Shown: positions 56,248-64,000, numbered from the stretch's first letter. The stretch: 64,000 bases of DNA from Flammeovirga sp. OC4 (GCF_000812565.1 NZ_JTAM01000002.1:272331-336330); one strand, 5' to 3'. Notes: generated by a model not told the origin, from the letters alone. Made by a program: numbers and translations.

Positions 56248-56919
56248 GTGGAGATTTACAACGAAAATATAATAGATGAAATAGGTGATAATCATATTGG
56301 TACATCTCATGATACACCTATGAAAGAAGGGGCATTTGACCTTTCTGATGAGGAAAAAGTGAAAAAGATTTCTTCTCGTTTTAGAGAAATTATGGATATT
56401 TTAGGTTTAGACTTAACAGATGACAGCCTTAGCGGTACACCTGACAGAGTCGCTAAAATGTATGTGAAAGAAATTTTTAGTGGCTTAAACCCCAAAAACC
56501 GTCCAGATATTAAGCTGTTCGACAACAAGTACAAGTACGATGAAATGTTGATTGAGAAAAACATTCATTTTTACTCGAATTGCGAACATCACTTTGTGCC
56601 AATCATTGGTTTTGCACACGTAGCTTATATTTCAAATGGAAAAGTAATTGGTTTATCTAAAATCAATAGAATAGTCCAACACTATGCTAAAAGACCTCAA
56701 GTACAAGAACGTTTAACAGTTCAAATTGCAGAGGATTTAAAGAAAACTTTAGGAACCGAAGATGTTGCCGTTTTAATTGACGCAAAACATTTGTGTGTTT
56801 CAATGAGAGGTATTGAAGATACATACAGTGCTACTATTACATCTCACTTTGGTGGGAAATTCAAAGAAGAGGCTACTAGAAAAGAATTCTTGGATTTAAT
56901 TCCTAAGTCTTCAGAGTAG
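56248..56919 (+). CDS. folE: GTP cyclohydrolase I
   Basis: 224 aa from the GTG at 56248, 4 nt after the queD stop. An ATG at 56203 gives a 41-nt overlap with queD and a 15-residue extension not seen in the family; the conserved N-terminus starts near NIIDEIGDNHIGTSHDT. Hallmarks are SNCEHHFVPIIGFAHVAYI (zinc Cys and His) and the final LCVSMRGIEDTYSATITSHF. It converts GTP to dihydroneopterin triphosphate, used by QueD for queuosine and for folate. The queD-folE operon therefore links two adjacent steps. Confidence 0.94.
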   Translation: MEIYNENIIDEIGDNHIGTSHDTPMKEGAFDLSDEEKVKKISSRFREIMDILGLDLTDDSLSGTPDRVAKMYVKEIFSGLNPKNRPDIKLFDNKYKYDEMLIEKNIHFYSNCEHHFVPIIGFAHVAYISNGKVIGLSKINRIVQHYAKRPQVQERLTVQIAEDLKKTLGTEDVAVLIDAKHLCVSMRGIEDTYSATITSHFGGKFKEEATRKEFLDLIPKSSE

Positions 56920-56955
56920 CTTTATCATTGTAGCTATTACTTATAAAAATTACGC

Positions 56956-56990
56956 AGGAGGTTACTTTATATTTTAAGGTAACCTCTTTT
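56956..56990 (+). terminator. Terminator of queD-folE
   Basis: GAGGTTAC and GTAACCTC (8 bp) extended inward by TTT/AAG with a wobble, followed by TTTTG. Confidence 0.75.
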
Positions 56991-57137
56991 GATTTACGGC
57001 TTTTCCTTTTATTTTTAATAAGAGCAAAAGTATTTTTTGTTCCAGAACCCAAATTAAGTACTAAGTCAAAAATAAATCATAGTTTATTTAGAATTTGTAC
57101 TTATATACTTCTCTCACCAAAGCAAAAATCAAATATA

Positions 57138-57680
57138 ATGAGACATAAACTACTCTTCATTTTTACCTTTTTACTTCTATCAAATTTATCAAATGCCCAA
57201 ATTCATTTTGGAATTGGTGGTGGAGGATCTTCGGGAGTAGGGGACTTGTCACCTTTTTCTAGTGCCGGTTTTTCCGCCTATATTGAGTTAAGTTATAATG
57301 TAAATGATAGGTTTGACGCAGTGCTTGTAGGACATGTCAATGGTTTGGCTGCAGTGCCTTTTGATATTTCATTGTCTCAAGCATGGTATCAAATTCCTAT
57401 ACTCATAGAAGGAAGGTATTATTTTAATTCAAAAGAGGGAGAAACAACTTTTCATCCTTATGTACAAGGAGGTATTGGTGCCGTGAGGTCTTATTATTTA
57501 AGATCAAAAAGTCACAATTTAGACCCGGAAGTGCTAGACAAGTTTTGGAATTTTGGAGCGAGAGTAGGTGTAGGTACTTTAATTTCAATCTTTAATGTAC
57601 AATTGAACTATAATTATGGTGGAAGTTATAATGGTAATACATTGACTGTGATGGATTTATCACTAGGGCTGCGTTTTTAA
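57138..57680 (+). CDS. Small outer-membrane beta-barrel protein
   Basis: 180 aa. The signal peptide ends LSNAQ. The rest consists of eight to ten alternating amphipathic strands: IHFGIGGGGSSGVGDLSP, FSAYIELSYNVNDRFDAVL, YQIPILIEGRYYF, FHPYVQGGIGAVRSY, FGARVGVGTLISI, NVQLNYNYGGSY, VMDLSLGLRF. It ends in Phe as barrels do. It belongs to the OmpA-like/outer-membrane-beta-barrel (OMP_b-brl) group. No function is known. A perfect terminator follows. Confidence 0.85.
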   Translation: MRHKLLFIFTFLLLSNLSNAQIHFGIGGGGSSGVGDLSPFSSAGFSAYIELSYNVNDRFDAVLVGHVNGLAAVPFDISLSQAWYQIPILIEGRYYFNSKEGETTFHPYVQGGIGAVRSYYLRSKSHNLDPEVLDKFWNFGARVGVGTLISIFNVQLNYNYGGSYNGNTLTVMDLSLGLRF

Positions 57681-57705
57681 TATAGAGCTATAAGTTTAGT
57701 ATATA

Positions 57706-57751
57706 AAAAAGAAGCACGCATCTTCACATGAAAATGCGTGCTTCTTTTTTA
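57706..57751. terminator. Bidirectional terminator
   Basis: Perfect 17-bp stem, arms 57706-57722 and 57735-57751, with a 12-nt loop, between the beta-barrel gene and the CTD-only gene. Confidence 0.92.
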
Positions 57752-57764
57752 TTGTATGTAAAAT

Positions 57765-58127
57765 CTAAACTCCGAAATGGTTGATGACCATTTTTTTTGT
57801 ATAGATACTTTTTCCATTTTCCTCAATGACAAGCATATAAGTACCAGTTGGCATTAAGCTTACGTCAAAGCTAGAAACTTGATGGCTAATGGCGTTCTTG
57901 TTATCGATCACTGTCGAAAGGCCGCTTTCAAGATTTACTAACTTATAAGTAACATCAGTATACTCATTGTTTTTAAAATCAATATGAAATTGAGTATTGG
58001 CAGGGATTGGATATACATTAATAGGTTCTTTTTCAGATTTGCTATCTTCATTGATTGAATTAGCATTAGATGCAAAACCCATTAATAATAATACAAATAC
58101 AAATAAAATGTTTTTTAAATTCTTCAT
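57765..58127 (-). CDS. Mini secreted protein made of a T9SS-type sorting-domain-like module
   Basis: 120 aa. A signal peptide ends ASNANS. A short acidic linker leads directly to a sequence resembling a T9SS type A C-terminal domain: NVYPIPANTQFHIDFKN (cf. 'VYPNP...L.I'), strands, then FDVSLMPTGTYMLVIEENG and KKMVINHFG. No cargo domain precedes it. It may be a mini-cargo or a competitor/regulator of T9SS traffic. It lies 102 nt from the larger T9SS gene on the same strand. Confidence 0.7.
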   Translation of the reverse strand: MKNLKNILFVFVLLLMGFASNANSINEDSKSEKEPINVYPIPANTQFHIDFKNNEYTDVTYKLVNLESGLSTVIDNKNAISHQVSSFDVSLMPTGTYMLVIEENGKSIYTKKMVINHFGV

Positions 58128-58229
58128 AAGTAAATCCCTTATTAATCAGAAAACTAGAGTATTACTTTAGTTTACGGGAATACAGGAAAAAGTTAATCAT
58201 CATTTTATTTTATTCACAAAAAGTATCTA

Positions 58230-59543
58230 TTACTTATTTTCCTCTTCTTCTACCAATATAGCCTGACTGTTTCTGATATTACCCTTACTGTTGGTAGAAT
58301 GAATAATGACGTTTCCAGTGTAAATGAGCATATCATTGAGTGTTACTTTTAGGATGTAAGCACCGGCAGGGTAGTGGTGTACATCAAAAATAGCCTTATT
58401 TCCTTCAATTTTTGGTTTGATATCCCATATCGACTCATTTTCAGTATGATGAAGTTTAATATCGATACGGTCATCTTCTTGCGCTTGGAAATCAATCTTT
58501 AAATAATAATTCGTAGGGTTAGGATATACTTTTTCAATGCCAAATTCCTCCTTGTCAGAATGATTGGCTAATAGTTGTCTACACCAGATAAATTCTTCAC
58601 CATTTTGCTGCACTGTTCTTAATCGATAAAACGTGTTTTTATCTTTGTCAAATGTAGCATCTTGTAGTTCATATGGGTTTTCAGAGACTGATTTACCATT
58701 AGCATTGACTCTACCCAATTCAGTGAAATTTTCTCCATCATTTGACTTCTCAATGATAAAGTGACTTGAATTCCGTTCAGATGATGTCTCCCAGTAAACA
58801 AAAGTAATGTCGTTCTCCACCTCTATATCAAAGTACTCCAATATGGTAGGTAGTTTTAAATGGTAAGCTGTAATTTGACTACAAAACTCCCCATTTCCCT
58901 GACATTCAGATGTTGTGATTTTTGTTAAATCACCCAATATATTTTCTCTGTATTTATTTTTTACAACTAAATCACTTTGAATATGAATCTTGGCGTTGTC
59001 GCCTATTTGTAGCTGTGCTTTTTTATCTAAAAAGTGAATATTGAGATAAGTAGAAGAAATATGTCCTTTCAATTCAGCGATATAATTGTCAATCTTTAAG
59101 AATATCTCATGTGCATCAATACTACCTATTTCTCTGACGGAAAATTCACCGTCAGACGCACTTATTATGGCTTTTTGAACCTTAAGCTTTCCTTCTATTA
59201 CCAAAGAACACTTGGGGTTGATGGTGAGTGTGTTGGTAATGAAAATACTGCCATGATTCGTAATGACGAATTCGGCACCATTTGAAACATCAATTGCCCC
59301 CACCACTAACTTTTCAACATCTAAGTTGAAGTCAATGATAAAGGATTTATTTTTTACGAGTATGATACTTTCTTCAGAAGGGACAACTTTTGGTGACCAG
59401 TTATTGGGATTTTCCCATTGTTCAATACTCGTATACCTTTCCAATTCGGGTTTGATACTCGTATAAGAATGAATTAATGGCGTAGCAAAAGTAGTAGTTG
59501 TTATACTAAAAATTAAAATAAAAAGAGTAGAGACTGATTTCAT
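58230..59543 (-). CDS. Secreted T9SS-type protein with G8-like N-terminus
   Basis: 437 aa. The signal peptide ends TFATP. NPNNWSPKVVPSEESIILVK near 46-65 has the G8-domain-like 'W..g..P' pattern, and short strand repeats follow (VITNHGSIFITNTLTI, LVIEGKLKVQKAIIS). The fibronectin-like piece VYWETSSERNSSHFIIEKSN resembles the module of the four-gene array. The sorting-domain part (IEKVYPNPTNYYLKIDF...PAGAYILKVTLND) is followed by an unusual tail of about 23 residues. It is probably exported to the surface. Confidence 0.83.
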   Translation of the reverse strand: MKSVSTLFILIFSITTTTFATPLIHSYTSIKPELERYTSIEQWENPNNWSPKVVPSEESIILVKNKSFIIDFNLDVEKLVVGAIDVSNGAEFVITNHGSIFITNTLTINPKCSLVIEGKLKVQKAIISASDGEFSVREIGSIDAHEIFLKIDNYIAELKGHISSTYLNIHFLDKKAQLQIGDNAKIHIQSDLVVKNKYRENILGDLTKITTSECQGNGEFCSQITAYHLKLPTILEYFDIEVENDITFVYWETSSERNSSHFIIEKSNDGENFTELGRVNANGKSVSENPYELQDATFDKDKNTFYRLRTVQQNGEEFIWCRQLLANHSDKEEFGIEKVYPNPTNYYLKIDFQAQEDDRIDIKLHHTENESIWDIKPKIEGNKAIFDVHHYPAGAYILKVTLNDMLIYTGNVIIHSTNSKGNIRNSQAILVEEEENK

Positions 59544-59878
59544 GATTCTGGCTTAGTTTAAAAAAAAACTAATAGTTACTTTTTGTTGATTCAATATCGA
59601 TTTGGATACATAAGTACGACATCAAAAATAGTTCATTATTGATTCTTAATTATTTTTTTATGAAAATAAATACGACATAGGGTTTAACGGTGATATTATT
59701 TAGATCTTTTCGAAGTTAATAATCAAAAAAATAGTAAGAAACAGTGTAATGTGATTTTGATTTTGTGCTTACCTATATTAAAATACTCAATATTTTTATT
59801 AAAAAGTTAATAGATTATCAGAACCTTATTAAAATGATATTGAAAATTAAATATGTGCAATGCTCATCCTCTCAAAGG
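59544..59878. other. Intergenic region
   Basis: 335 bp of AT-rich sequence between the T9SS protein gene and radC. No gene, strong hairpin or clear promoter was seen. Confidence 0.45.
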
Positions 59879-60574
59879 TTAAAGGATACCTTCATCCGCA
59901 AAGCTGAAATAGTTATCATTGGCAAAAATGATATGATCTAACAACGGAATTTCTAAAAACTGCCCTCCTTCTTTAATCTTCTTGGTCATCGAAATATCTG
60001 CTTGACTTGGTTTAATTTGACCTGAAGGGTGATTATGAACTATTATTATTGAACAACCTTGATGGGATAAAGCTTTCTGGAAAATAATTTTTGGATCGGC
60101 TACTGTTCCGGTCATTCCTCCCATGCTCACCTTCTCAATATTTTTAATGTGATTGGATCTTGTAAGAATAATAACCCATAACTCTTCATGATTGAGGTCT
60201 AATAAATAAGGAGTAATAAAACTGTAAATATCCTTGGAGCATGTAATCCGAGTTCTTTCCTTCTTTTTAGTTTCTTTTCTTCGTCTCCCCAATTCCAAAG
60301 CAGCGATAATGCTTATCGCTTTTGCATCTCCTATGCCATTGATACTCTTTAAGTCTTCAATACTAAATTGAGCCAAAGCATTTAAGTCGTTATTTCCTTT
60401 ATTAAGAAGTAGTTGAGCAACTTCTATGGCTGAAAGTTTTTTTGATCCTGAACCTAATAAGATCGCGATGAGTTCTGCATCTGAAAGGGTATGCCTTCCT
60501 TTAAGTTGTAATTTTTCTCTAGGTCTATCTTCTTCAGCGAGGTGCTTGATCGTTAGCTTTTCTTCTTGTATCAT
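59879..60574 (-). CDS. radC: RadC-family protein (JAMM fold)
   Basis: 231 aa. N-terminal helix-hairpin-helix (FSIEDLKSINGIGDAKAISI, near 70-90), then the JAB/JAMM metal site His180-x-His182 ... Ser190-x-x-Asp193 in VHNHPSGQIKPSQADISM. Historic links to DNA repair are weak; a predicted peptidase or DNA-related metalloprotein is more likely. The gene appears complete and monocistronic. Confidence 0.93.
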   Translation of the reverse strand: MIQEEKLTIKHLAEEDRPREKLQLKGRHTLSDAELIAILLGSGSKKLSAIEVAQLLLNKGNNDLNALAQFSIEDLKSINGIGDAKAISIIAALELGRRRKETKKKERTRITCSKDIYSFITPYLLDLNHEELWVIILTRSNHIKNIEKVSMGGMTGTVADPKIIFQKALSHQGCSIIIVHNHPSGQIKPSQADISMTKKIKEGGQFLEIPLLDHIIFANDNYFSFADEGIL

Positions 60575-60628
60575 AATTAGTAATAGTTAGTGTGATGAAT
60601 CAATTAAGAGTTGCTAATATAAAACAAA

Positions 60629-60656
60629 AGAGGTTATCATTTATATGATAACCTCT
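60629..60656 (-). terminator. Terminator after 204-aa paralogue A
   Basis: Perfect 12-bp stem AGAGGTTATCAT / ATGATAACCTCT with a 4-nt loop. On the minus strand it is followed by TTTG and TTTTATA. Confidence 0.85.
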
Positions 60657-60721
60657 CCCAGTATGAAATGAAATGAAATAAATTATTACTTATATTTTTA
60701 ATCTAATTTTGATATCTCTAA

Positions 60722-61336
60722 TTATAGGATTGAGAATGAATCTGAGTAAGATACTCCGTCAATGATTAATTCTGCAGTGTATGTTCCTGTAGGTAATGTT
60801 GAAAGGTCAAAACGTTTTACGTTTTTCGCTCCAGCTACAAATCTTGAATTGTAAACTATATCTCCGTCAGTAGTGTATAATTTCACTTTAACGAAACCTT
60901 CAACGTCTTTACCTAAAATGATATTTAGGTTTTCTTTCGCTACAGAAATTTTGAATTTTTGGTTTGAAGAAGCCAATTGGTAATTCATCATAACAGCTGT
61001 ATTTGAAGGTGTTACAAAAAATTCTCTAACTAACATTTTATCTTCAAAATTCATTTTGAATGTATATTTTCCTTCAGGTAAACTTTTGAAATTAATATCT
61101 TCTTTCACTTTTCCTGAAGCTATAACTCTTTTTGATGTATATACTTTACCAGAAGCATCTTCAATTGTAAAGTTAATTTCTTCGCCTTCTAAATTTTGGA
61201 AAATAATTGAAGCTGATGTTCCATCTTCTGAAGCTTTGAAGAAATATGAAATTCCATTAAATGGTAAGTAGTAATCTTTAGCTGATAAACTAAGGGTAAC
61301 TAATAATGCAGCAAATAAGGTAGTGATCTTTTTCAT
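60722..61336 (-). CDS. Secreted two-domain beta-sandwich protein, duplicated paralogue A
   Basis: 204 aa. The signal peptide ends SLSAK. The mature part has two similar beta-sandwich modules, each ending in the same kind of motif: FKSLPEGKYTFKMNFEDK (near 85-102) and FDLSTLPTGTYTAELIIDG (near 177-195). Both resemble the end of T9SS sorting-type and Ig-like domains ('LP.G.Y...'). The C-terminus SYSDSFSIL may be a sorting signal variant. It is one of two near-duplicate genes. The promoter has a five-site heptamer array upstream. Confidence 0.82.
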   Translation of the reverse strand: MKKITTLFAALLVTLSLSAKDYYLPFNGISYFFKASEDGTSASIIFQNLEGEEINFTIEDASGKVYTSKRVIASGKVKEDINFKSLPEGKYTFKMNFEDKMLVREFFVTPSNTAVMMNYQLASSNQKFKISVAKENLNIILGKDVEGFVKVKLYTTDGDIVYNSRFVAGAKNVKRFDLSTLPTGTYTAELIIDGVSYSDSFSIL

Positions 61337-61381
61337 AGTATGTATTATTTAATTTATGTTTTTTCTGTTTTGATTACATTA

Positions 61382-61412
61382 CAAAGGTGATTGATTATTT
61401 TCTTTTGTCAAA
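61382..61412 (-). promoter_or_regulatory. Promoter of paralogue A
   Basis: Minus strand TTTG (61409-61412), exactly 19 nt, then CACCTTTG (61382-61389): the Bacteroidota consensus with C replacing T. The same arrangement occurs at paralogue B. Confidence 0.7.
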
Positions 61413-61434
61413 ATCAAAATCGTCAAAATTAATT

Positions 61435-61585
61435 AAGTGTATTTGTGTATTTTAATATTTAAAAGTTTTGTATTAGATACGCTTAATACATTTTTTGTCA
61501 TTAAGTGTAAGTTGATCCTTGTACAACGTTGGGAGGATATGGATTAATGGGGAAGTATGTTTGTAAAGTGTATCACGGTACACTT
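61435..61585. promoter_or_regulatory. Five-site AAGTGTA heptamer array, paralogue A
   Basis: Sites at 61435-61441 (AAGTGTA), 61478-61484 (TACGCTT, one base off TACACTT), 61503-61509, 61566-61572 and 61579-61585 (TACACTT). Sites 2-3 and 4-5 form inverted pairs. The same spacing (43, 25, 63 and 13 nt between starts) occurs at paralogue B. It lies 22 nt and more upstream of the -33 element, so an unknown regulator probably binds it. Confidence 0.6.
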
Positions 61586-61915
61586 CTAAATATTTCTTCA
61601 AATAAAAAAATGTTAAAAATTATTGTTAATATTTAGTTCATATATAATGCTGTTTACCTGTATGTAAATAATTGAAAACTAAATATTTACGCAGTATTAA
61701 AGCTGCTTTTTAGCAGGTTTTAATTTTTCACTTTCATCATATTATAAACCAATAGAGAGAATGACCGAAACTTATTGAAATAAGTATTGTAAAGCAGGTT
61801 TTTGATCAGATTTTACGAATCTGATATGAATCGATAGAATGCAAGAAATACTGATGTTAGTGTGTCGAAATTCTAAAATGAAGATAGAATAGGTAACAAA
61901 AAAAATAGTCTAAAC

Positions 61916-62473
61916 TCAATACCCAATAAGGTATTTATAGAAACCGAAGAATTCCCTAAATAATGAATAAAAATCCCTCCATTCAAAATAGTTTGGACTG
62001 GCTGCTGAAATATTCTCAATCCCCACTTTTTTAAATGCTAATTTACATCTTGTGATGTGGCTAAACTGAGAAACAACAACTACAGATTTACTGTTTGGAA
62101 CTAATTTCTTAAAATTAACAGCAGTGAGCCAAGTCGTATTTCCAAAATCATCAATGATGATATCTTGTTGAGGTACTCCTTTTTGAATAAGATATTCAGC
62201 CATTTTCTGGGCTTCATAATGTCCTTCTTTACCTAATCCACCACTTACTACTATTTTTTGCACAAGCCTTTTGGTATAAATTTCGAATCCTTTGTCTACT
62301 CTAGCTTGTAACCTCTGAGAGAGTGTACCATTTTCATTTACCTTGTTTCCTAATATCACCGCAAACTCTGATGTGCGGGGTTGTGCACTGATTCCATCCA
62401 CTATGATGAATACCTCGTGAATAATAAACCAGAAAAATGATAACAAAGTGATGATTTTAAAATAGCCTAACAT
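61916..62473 (-). CDS. YdcF/DUF218-family protein
   Basis: 185 aa. An N-terminal membrane helix (KIITLLSFFWFIIHEVFIIV) is followed by the DUF218 core: FAVILGNKVNENGTLSQRLQ (residues 37-56), KIVVSGGLGKEGHYEAQKMA near 73-92, 'NTTWLTAVNF', and VVVVSQFSHITRCKLAFKK. YdcF-like proteins bind S-adenosyl-methionine or act in envelope/vancomycin-resistance-related steps, but the exact function is unclear. It separates the two duplicated 204-aa genes and has no clear promoter motif. Confidence 0.9.
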   Translation of the reverse strand: MLGYFKIITLLSFFWFIIHEVFIIVDGISAQPRTSEFAVILGNKVNENGTLSQRLQARVDKGFEIYTKRLVQKIVVSGGLGKEGHYEAQKMAEYLIQKGVPQQDIIIDDFGNTTWLTAVNFKKLVPNSKSVVVVSQFSHITRCKLAFKKVGIENISAASPNYFEWRDFYSLFREFFGFYKYLIGY

Positions 62474-62663
62474 GTATATAGGAAGTCGTATTTTAGTTTG
62501 TAAGTACAGTACTTTAGTTTTGAAACTTAGGTCTGTTCGATATTAAATATAAAGGATTAACCTCTTATTCTAAAAGCGATTCCAATAAATGGATAAAGTA
62601 AAGAGAATTCTTTTGTATAGTTTTCAGTCAAGTGTTTTACAATCGAATAGTACAAACAAAAAA

Positions 62664-62690
62664 AGAGGTTGCCACTGAATGACAACCTCT
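62664..62690 (-). terminator. Terminator after 204-aa paralogue B
   Basis: AGAGGTTG and CAACCTCT pair, with inner wobbles extending the stem to about 10 pairs, followed by TTTTTTG. The AGAGGTT base matches paralogue A's terminator, while the loop has diverged. Confidence 0.85.
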
Positions 62691-62754
62691 CCCAGAAAGT
62701 ATGAAATGAAATAAATTATTACTTATATTTTATAAACTAATCTTTATGTCTTGA

Positions 62755-63369
62755 TTATAAGATTGAAAATGAATCAGAGTAAGAAACTCCGTCAATAATC
62801 AATTCTGTAATATATGTACCTTGCGGTAATTTAGAAAGGTCGAAACGTTTGATGTTTTGAGCACCAGCCATGAATTTACTATTGTAAACTGTTTCACCTT
62901 TGTCTGTGAATAATTTAATTTTCACAAACCCTTCAACACTTTTACCTAAAATGATATTTAAGTGTTCGTCGATTACTGAAGTTCTAAATTTTTGAGTTGA
63001 AGATGCTAAATGGTAATTCATCATTACTGCACTTTTAGATTCAGTAACGTAAAAATCTCTTACTAGCAAATTGTCTTCAAAAATCATTTTAAAAGTATAT
63101 TTTCCTTCAGGTAAACTCTTAAAATTGATATTTTCTTTTACTTTTCCAGAAGCAATAACTGTTTTATCAATATAAACATTACCAGCTTCGTCTGATAAAG
63201 TAAAATTAATTTCTTCACCTTCTAAGTTTTCAAAAATTAATGAAGCAGATGTTCCATCTGCAGAAGCTTTAAAGAAATATGAGATGCCGTTAAATGGTAA
63301 ATAATATTCTTTTGCTGTTAAACTAAATGATACTATTAATGCCGCGAATAAAATTGTAAACTTTTTCAT
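62755..63369 (-). CDS. Secreted two-domain beta-sandwich protein, duplicated paralogue B
   Basis: 204 aa, same length and design as paralogue A: KEYYLPFNGISYFFKAS, FENLEGEEINFTLSDEAG, FKSLPEGKYTFKMIFEDN, LNIILGKSVEGFVKIKLF, FDLSKLPQGTYITELIIDG, and the identical C-terminus SYSDSFSIL. Differences concentrate in the second module. The two genes and their flanks are a duplication of about 1 kb, with YdcF in between. It may be a surface adhesin or matrix component; no function is established. Confidence 0.82.
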   Translation of the reverse strand: MKKFTILFAALIVSFSLTAKEYYLPFNGISYFFKASADGTSASLIFENLEGEEINFTLSDEAGNVYIDKTVIASGKVKENINFKSLPEGKYTFKMIFEDNLLVRDFYVTESKSAVMMNYHLASSTQKFRTSVIDEHLNIILGKSVEGFVKIKLFTDKGETVYNSKFMAGAQNIKRFDLSKLPQGTYITELIIDGVSYSDSFSIL

Positions 63370-63413
63370 AGTATATGTATTAATGTTTCTTTATTTCTGT
63401 TTTGATTACATCA

Positions 63414-63444
63414 CAAAGGTGTGTGATTATTATCTATTGTCAAA
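63414..63444 (-). promoter_or_regulatory. Promoter of paralogue B
   Basis: Minus strand TTTG (63441-63444), 19 nt, CACCTTTG (63414-63421), as at paralogue A. Confidence 0.7.
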
Positions 63445-63466
63445 ATGTGAATAGTCAAAATTTATA

Positions 63467-63617
63467 AAGTGTAAAAATGCTATTTTATATTATAAAGTTT
63501 TGTATGAGATACACTTAATACTTTATTATTCATTAAGTGTAAGTTGATCCTAGAACATCATAAGGAGGATATTTATAATGCAGTAACTTTGTTTGTAAAG
63601 TGTATCAGCATACACTT
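63467..63617. promoter_or_regulatory. Five-site AAGTGTA heptamer array, paralogue B
   Basis: Sites at 63467-63473, 63510-63516 (TACACTT), 63535-63541, 63598-63604 and 63611-63617 (TACACTT). Spacing is identical to paralogue A. Sites 2-3 extend to 10-bp inverted arms (TACACTTAAT/ATTAAGTGTA), and sites 4-5 to 8-bp arms (AAGTGTAT/ATACACTT). Confidence 0.6.
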
Positions 63618-63893
63618 AAAGAGAAAAAAATGAATAAAAAAATGTTAAAATTTTTCATTTACATTTTGTTTACATTTTTACGGTAACTTATTCATTTTGA
63701 AGGCTTAGCTGATAATGGGATTCGGCATTTTAAATCACTACTGATTTAAAAAGTATTATACAGTATTTGAAAGTTAAAACAGTGGGTTTGAATAAATAGC
63801 AAAATCATTACTAATTACACTGTAAACTTAATTTCCGTTAATTAATATTACTCCTTTTATGAAGGATTAATGGTAGTGTATTGTGGTTCGCGA

Positions 63894-63914
63894 GGACGTT
63901 GCAATGCAACGTCC
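63894..63914. repeat. REP-like palindrome
   Basis: Two 10-bp arms, GGACGTTGCA and its complement, around a single A; CCTACAG follows. The form 'GGACGTTGCA...TGCAACGTCC(CTAC)' is common as dispersed repetitive extragenic palindromes in Bacteroidota and other bacteria, often with RAYT (Y1) transposases. Only this copy was found in the window. Confidence 0.65.
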
Positions 63915-64000
63915 CTACAGAACTGCTGTTTAGAAAATTATCATAAAACCTTTGTCTTTTAACATGTAATTAGACCATCATTTAGTAGTATCTCCCTCGG

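Larger units (their letters stand above)
61337..61915. other. Intergenic region upstream of paralogue A
   Basis: 579 bp. It contains the promoter, the heptamer array, and beyond it a hairpin ATCAGATT/AATCTGAT (61805-61825) and an imperfect stem-loop near 61698-61720. No gene was found in the outer half. Confidence 0.5.
63370..64000. other. Region upstream of paralogue B to window edge
   Basis: 631 bp. It holds the promoter and heptamer array of paralogue B, the duplicated flank, and near its end a REP-like palindrome (63894-63914). The last 42 bp could be the end of a minus-strand reading frame, but this is too short to call. Confidence 0.5.

Noticed and set aside
63959..64000. Open minus-strand frame ending in TAA at the right edge, 13 codons (PREILLNDGLITC)
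   Set aside because: It could be the end of a gene cut by the window, but it is too short to tell from chance.

Overview
The window is a chromosomal segment of an AT-rich member of the Bacteroidota. It most resembles a marine Cytophagales organism such as Flammeovirga, though no marker gene here fixes the genus. The phylum call rests on several points: a SusC/SusD pair, many proteins ending in type IX secretion (T9SS) sorting domains, a type III glutamine synthetase, near absence of Shine-Dalgarno sequences, and promoters of the TTTG-N19-TAnnTTTG kind. The segment is mostly ordinary chromosome. I see no insertion sequence, prophage, CRISPR array or rRNA operon.

1-7.3 kb: the start of a membrane metallophosphoesterase (cut by the window edge), a YdjM-like membrane hydrolase, an acidic lipoprotein, hemN, then a forward run of an NTF2-like protein, a DUF2200 protein, a Crp/Fnr regulator and a flavodoxin-fold oxidoreductase. 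6.0-12.4 kb: a SusC/SusD outer-membrane uptake pair with an unusually small membrane-bound AraC regulator beside it. 12.4-17.4 kb: PhzF-like protein, DM13 lipoprotein, the feoAB ferrous-iron operon, an alpha/beta hydrolase and tRNA-His.

17.5-22.8 kb: a nitrogen-assimilation block of ammonium transporter, outer-membrane porin-like barrel and GlnN, all on the minus strand. 23-37.8 kb: topoisomerase III, two tandem secreted NTF2-like paralogues, a MacB-type ABC exporter, two helical-repeat proteins, biotin carboxylase with a lipoprotein, and an AlbA_2 protein. 37.9-43.5 kb: four consecutive paralogous T9SS cargo proteins, each with its own terminator. 43.8-57 kb: cysS, a Dph6-like ATP pyrophosphatase, a lipoprotein plus a large SF2 helicase with a hydrophobic C-terminal half, an NmrA-like protein, a YdiJ-like FAD/Fe-S dehydrogenase, oxyR, and a queD-folE pterin/queuosine pair.

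57-64 kb: further secreted proteins (a small beta-barrel, a CTD-only mini T9SS protein, a G8-like T9SS protein), radC, a YdcF protein, and two copies of a duplicated unit of about 1 kb coding for a 204-aa secreted protein. Both copies keep an identically spaced five-site array of the heptamer AAGTGTA upstream of a consensus promoter. This is the clearest unexplained regulatory signal in the window. A REP-like palindrome lies near the right edge. Terminators, mostly rho-independent, separate most transcription units, so most genes are transcribed singly or in pairs.
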